Source: Enterobacter mori (GTDB lineage Bacteria; Pseudomonadota; Gammaproteobacteria; Enterobacterales; Enterobacteriaceae). Taken from it: a stretch of DNA of 64,000 nt. Below the pieces are notes generated by a model. The model saw nothing but the letters and a program-made list of their open reading frames with translations, was not told where the DNA came from and did no database searches. Below, one piece after another: positions 61,448 through 64,000 of the stretch. How positions within the stretch are numbered: position 1 is the stretch's first letter; each line of letters opens with the position of its first letter. Both the position numbers and the translations under genes were made by a program. The DNA lies in NCBI RefSeq assembly GCF_025244905.1, contig NZ_CP104285.1, positions 868,001 through 932,000 on the forward strand. Reading direction: 5' to 3'.

Positions 61448-63232
61448 TTAGCTCGCTTCCAGCATCCCAAAGCTCACTATCCGCGAGCGGCCCAGCTCTT
61501 TCGCCCGATACAAGGCCACATCCGCGGCGCGCAGCAGGCTGTCACTCTGGGCATGTTGCGGGTAGCTGGCGATACCAATGGATACATCCACCGGACCGAT
61601 CTCGGTCAGCCCATAGCGAAGCGACAGCTCATGCACGCCGTTGTAAATTTTCTGCGCACAGGCATGCGCTTCTTCTTCATCGGCACCGGAAAGCAGAACC
61701 AGGAACTCTTCGCCACCGTAGCGGAAGGCCATACCCGTATTATGCGCGGCGCGCTGAACAATCGACGCCACGCTTTTAATGACCTGGTCACCCGCTTCAT
61801 GACCAAAGCGGTCGTTAATGCTCTTGAAGTGATCGATGTCGATCATCAGGCAGCTTACCGGTTGCTCGCTTCGCATGGCCTGCGCCATTTGCGTCCGCAG
61901 CGTATCTTCCAGGTGATGACGGTTACGCAGACCCGTGAGCGGGTCGAAGAGCGCTTTTTCCAGTAAAGCATCGCGTAGCTTCTGGTTGGCCAGCGCCAGC
62001 CCCAGCGCTTCGGCCATAAGTTCAAGATAAGCGCGGGAGGGCGCAGTTTCAGGCGTGATGTTCTGGAAAGAGAGCAGGCCGATGGCTTCGCCCTGCGCAA
62101 TGAGCGGAACACACAGGGACGAGTGTGCTTGCGATTCTGGCAGGTGATAACAACCAATGTCCGGCTCACCGTTCACCGGGGGATGGCTTTGCCCGCGCCG
62201 GACGGCCCAGCATTCGTCCGGATGGAATGCGGGTATGTCACCCTCCGGGGACAACCATTCTGCTGCGCAGCGCATCTGCCAGGGTTCGCGATCAATAATA
62301 TATAACCGCCCGGAAACGCCTGGCGCAATATTGGGCGCAAACAGCTCTGCCACATTAATAACATCGGCGAGGTTTTCACAGCCCTGCAACCGCTGGGTCA
62401 TACGAGCCAGCAGCTCGCGGATCGCCCAGTCGGCATCGCGCTCTTTTTCCAGTTGCTGTCGCACCAGCCCGTTCTCGCGGAAGATGCGGATTGCCTGGGC
62501 CATATCGCCTATTTCATCAATCTGGGTAAAGTTCGGCGTTTCAACGGCATAGTCCTGCGAAGCCAGCCGGTGTACTACGTCGCTCAGCCGAACCACCGGA
62601 TGAAGCACTCGACGCTTGAGAATAAAGCCCATCACGAACAGAAAGAGCAGGGCCGTGAGGCCGACCATCATTTCCGACACCGTACGCAGTGCTTTCGATG
62701 TTTTGGTGGCCGCCTGTACGTCGGCAATGATGCGCTTATCCAGTATCTGGCGGAAATGATCAATCTGGCTCTGCGCGCGCTCCATCTCTTGTTCGTAGAC
62801 AGGGCCGTAAAGCAGGGCAATAGCCTGCTGTTGCTCGCCACGGGCTATGCTGTCGAGTGCGGTTTGCTGCTCATCCTGCAGTTCCTCAATGATTTTTAAT
62901 CCTTCCTGAAGCAGCATGAGTTCTTCGCCGGAGGCGCCGTTATCTTTTAATTGCACCAGATGATGCTCTATGCTTTTTAATTCGCTCTCTTTTTGCCGAT
63001 ATTCTTCCAGAATAGAAGGTTCTTTTTTGATGACGAACAGGCGCGCTAAATCTGAGAGCATCCAGGTATGTGTCTCGATTTCTTCCGTAAGCTGATCAAA
63101 CACTTGTCGTTGCTTAACGGCCTGTCGTTCAACGTTATCGGCGTTGGATGCCATGAGCATAACGATGCCAGAGGCGAGGGTCAGGCACACCGTGGCACCG
63201 TAGGCCCAGTTTGTTATCGCGGCGATTCGCAC
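61448..63232 (-). CDS. Membrane diguanylate cyclase, HAMP-GAF-GGDEF
   Basis: A 594-residue inner-membrane protein. Helix 1 at about 8-28, a helical periplasmic sensor to about 185, helix 2 (about 188-207), HAMP (about 208-260), GAF (about 285-420, LADVINVAELFAPN to LGLALANQKL) and GGDEF with RYGGEEF at about residue 507. The active site GGEEF is canonical. The RxxD product-inhibition site is not present at its usual place. Predicted to make cyclic-di-GMP in response to an external signal. Confidence 0.92.
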   Translation of the reverse strand: MRIAAITNWAYGATVCLTLASGIVMLMASNADNVERQAVKQRQVFDQLTEEIETHTWMLSDLARLFVIKKEPSILEEYRQKESELKSIEHHLVQLKDNGASGEELMLLQEGLKIIEELQDEQQTALDSIARGEQQQAIALLYGPVYEQEMERAQSQIDHFRQILDKRIIADVQAATKTSKALRTVSEMMVGLTALLFLFVMGFILKRRVLHPVVRLSDVVHRLASQDYAVETPNFTQIDEIGDMAQAIRIFRENGLVRQQLEKERDADWAIRELLARMTQRLQGCENLADVINVAELFAPNIAPGVSGRLYIIDREPWQMRCAAEWLSPEGDIPAFHPDECWAVRRGQSHPPVNGEPDIGCYHLPESQAHSSLCVPLIAQGEAIGLLSFQNITPETAPSRAYLELMAEALGLALANQKLRDALLEKALFDPLTGLRNRHHLEDTLRTQMAQAMRSEQPVSCLMIDIDHFKSINDRFGHEAGDQVIKSVASIVQRAAHNTGMAFRYGGEEFLVLLSGADEEEAHACAQKIYNGVHELSLRYGLTEIGPVDVSIGIASYPQHAQSDSLLRAADVALYRAKELGRSRIVSFGMLEAS

Positions 63233-63301
63233 CTGTGGGATCCTTCTACGACAAGAGTGGGGGAGCGTTTTTCAAATTATAGAAAATGTTTGATTTAGCG
63301 T

Positions 63302-63328
63302 GAAAAGAAAGGCGGCAAAGAGCCGCCT
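63302..63328 (-). terminator. Terminator of the AI-2E-family transporter gene
   Basis: On the minus strand AGGCGGC-TCTTT-GCCGCCT followed by TTCTTTT, 16 nt after the stop. Confidence 0.8.
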
Positions 63329-63343
63329 GGAATGAAGAGAACA

Positions 63344-64000
63344 TCATAAATCTGGCCGGTTTCTTCCTTCTTCGATGAAGTCTGCGTCCAGCTCTTCGGC
63401 GTTACCTTCGTGATCGCGCCCTGAGAACAGGTTCCAGCAGGCGATAAACAGCGCGGCAATCAGCGGCCCAATGACAAAGCCGTTAATGCCGTACAACTCC
63501 ATGCCGCCGAGGGTGGAGATCAGAATCAGGTAGTCCGGCATTTTGGTGTCTTTGCCTACCAGCAGCGGGCGCAGAATATTGTCCACCAGCCCGACGATAA
63601 TCACGAAGAATCCGACAATAAACAGCCCTTGCCACAGCTGGTGGGTGGCGAAAAGGAAGATGGCCGCAGGCACCCAGACTATCGCCGAGCCGACGGCCGG
63701 CACCAGCGAGAGGAAGGCCATCAGCGCGCCCCAAAGTACGCTGCCATCAATGCCAGCAATGGCAAACGCAATACCGCCGAGCGTGCCCTGCACCACCGCG
63801 ACAACCGCCGTGCCTTTTACCGTCGCCCGAGAGACGCCGACAAATTTGGCGAACAGGTGCTGTTTAGCGAAATCAGACAGCGGCAGGGAATCAAGGATCT
63901 GGCGCACCAGATAAGGGCCGTCTTTGAGCAGGAAGAACAGCAGGTAGAGCATGATGCCGAAGCTGATGGCAAAACCGAACGTCCCCTTACCGATCAGGAA
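63344..64000 (-). CDS. AI-2E family transporter (partial, C-terminal 218 residues)
   Basis: The visible part has several membrane segments (FGIMLYLLFFLLKDGPYLV, ALMAFLSLVPAVGSAIVWVPAAIFLF, LFIVGFFVIIVGLVDNILRPLLVG) of the AI-2E/YdiK/PerM family. The PAVGSAIVWVP and VDNILRPLLVG segments are family hallmarks. The frame stays open to the right edge, so the N-terminal half is outside. The tail (EELDADFIEEGR) is acidic. Transport of autoinducer-2 is known for few members; the substrate is unknown. Confidence 0.85.
   Translation of the reverse strand, partial: FLIGKGTFGFAISFGIMLYLLFFLLKDGPYLVRQILDSLPLSDFAKQHLFAKFVGVSRATVKGTAVVAVVQGTLGGIAFAIAGIDGSVLWGALMAFLSLVPAVGSAIVWVPAAIFLFATHQLWQGLFIVGFFVIIVGLVDNILRPLLVGKDTKMPDYLILISTLGGMELYGINGFVIGPLIAALFIACWNLFSGRDHEGNAEELDADFIEEGRNRPDL

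Overview
The window is chromosomal DNA of an enteric bacterium of the Enterobacter type. The basis is gene order (metNIQ-gmhB-rrnH-dkgB-yafC/D/E-mltD-gloB-rnhA-dnaQ-aspV, then yafV-fadE-lpcA-yafJ-yafK, nqrABCDEF, dinB-pepD-gpt-frsA-crl-phoE-proBA-thrW), which follows the Escherichia coli backbone. Residue-level similarity to remembered E. coli proteins and a 16S gene of Enterobacter character agree. No database was searched, so the species is not fixed.

Layout. 1-2268 is the minus-strand methionine transporter metN-metI-metQ (metQ runs off the left edge) with MetJ boxes upstream. 2457-3023 is gmhB. 3073-8659 is a complete rRNA operon: two promoters, boxA, 16S, tRNA-Ile, tRNA-Ala, 23S, 5S, tRNA-Asp, then a terminator. 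8823-18150 is conserved housekeeping with one extra gene, an MFS exporter between yafC and yafD. 18491-26265 is a GC-rich inserted cassette: an FCD-type regulator, a five-gene dipeptide-type ABC importer and a signal-less gamma-glutamyltransferase-family enzyme. It looks like a regulated uptake and cleavage pathway for gamma-glutamyl or similar peptides. 26322-31988 returns to the backbone (yafV, fadE, lpcA, yafJ, yafK). 32288-38328 encodes the sodium-pumping NADH:quinone oxidoreductase and its maturation factor NqrM. 38446-47379 is dinB, pepD, gpt, frsA, crl, phoE, proB and proA.

The accessory part begins at the tRNA-Thr gene (47491), whose 3' end no longer encodes CCA, as expected of a used integration site. 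Downstream lie debris of P2/P4-type elements: a structured non-coding stretch, a small membrane protein convergent with a DUF4225-like protein, and a decayed Ogr/Delta zinc-finger activator. An AT-rich solitary OLD-family nuclease (probable phage defence) follows, then the first ten codons of a P4-type integrase. Next is the most unusual locus: topAI (yjhX), a topoisomerase I inhibitor toxin, preceded by a possible leader-peptide/hairpin attenuator and followed by a fused double methyltransferase whose C-terminal half is YjhP. I see no YjhQ antitoxin. A chromosomal type A chloramphenicol acetyltransferase comes next.

55700-64000 holds a GGDEF-EAL protein with a small periplasmic partner lacking the molybdenum-binding cysteine, a Yellow/royal-jelly-like secreted propeller, an SDR gene destroyed by internal deletion beside its intact LysR regulator, an orphan membrane protein, a HAMP-GAF-GGDEF cyclase and the 3' part of an AI-2E-family transporter. 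No CRISPR array, complete insertion sequence or complete prophage was seen.
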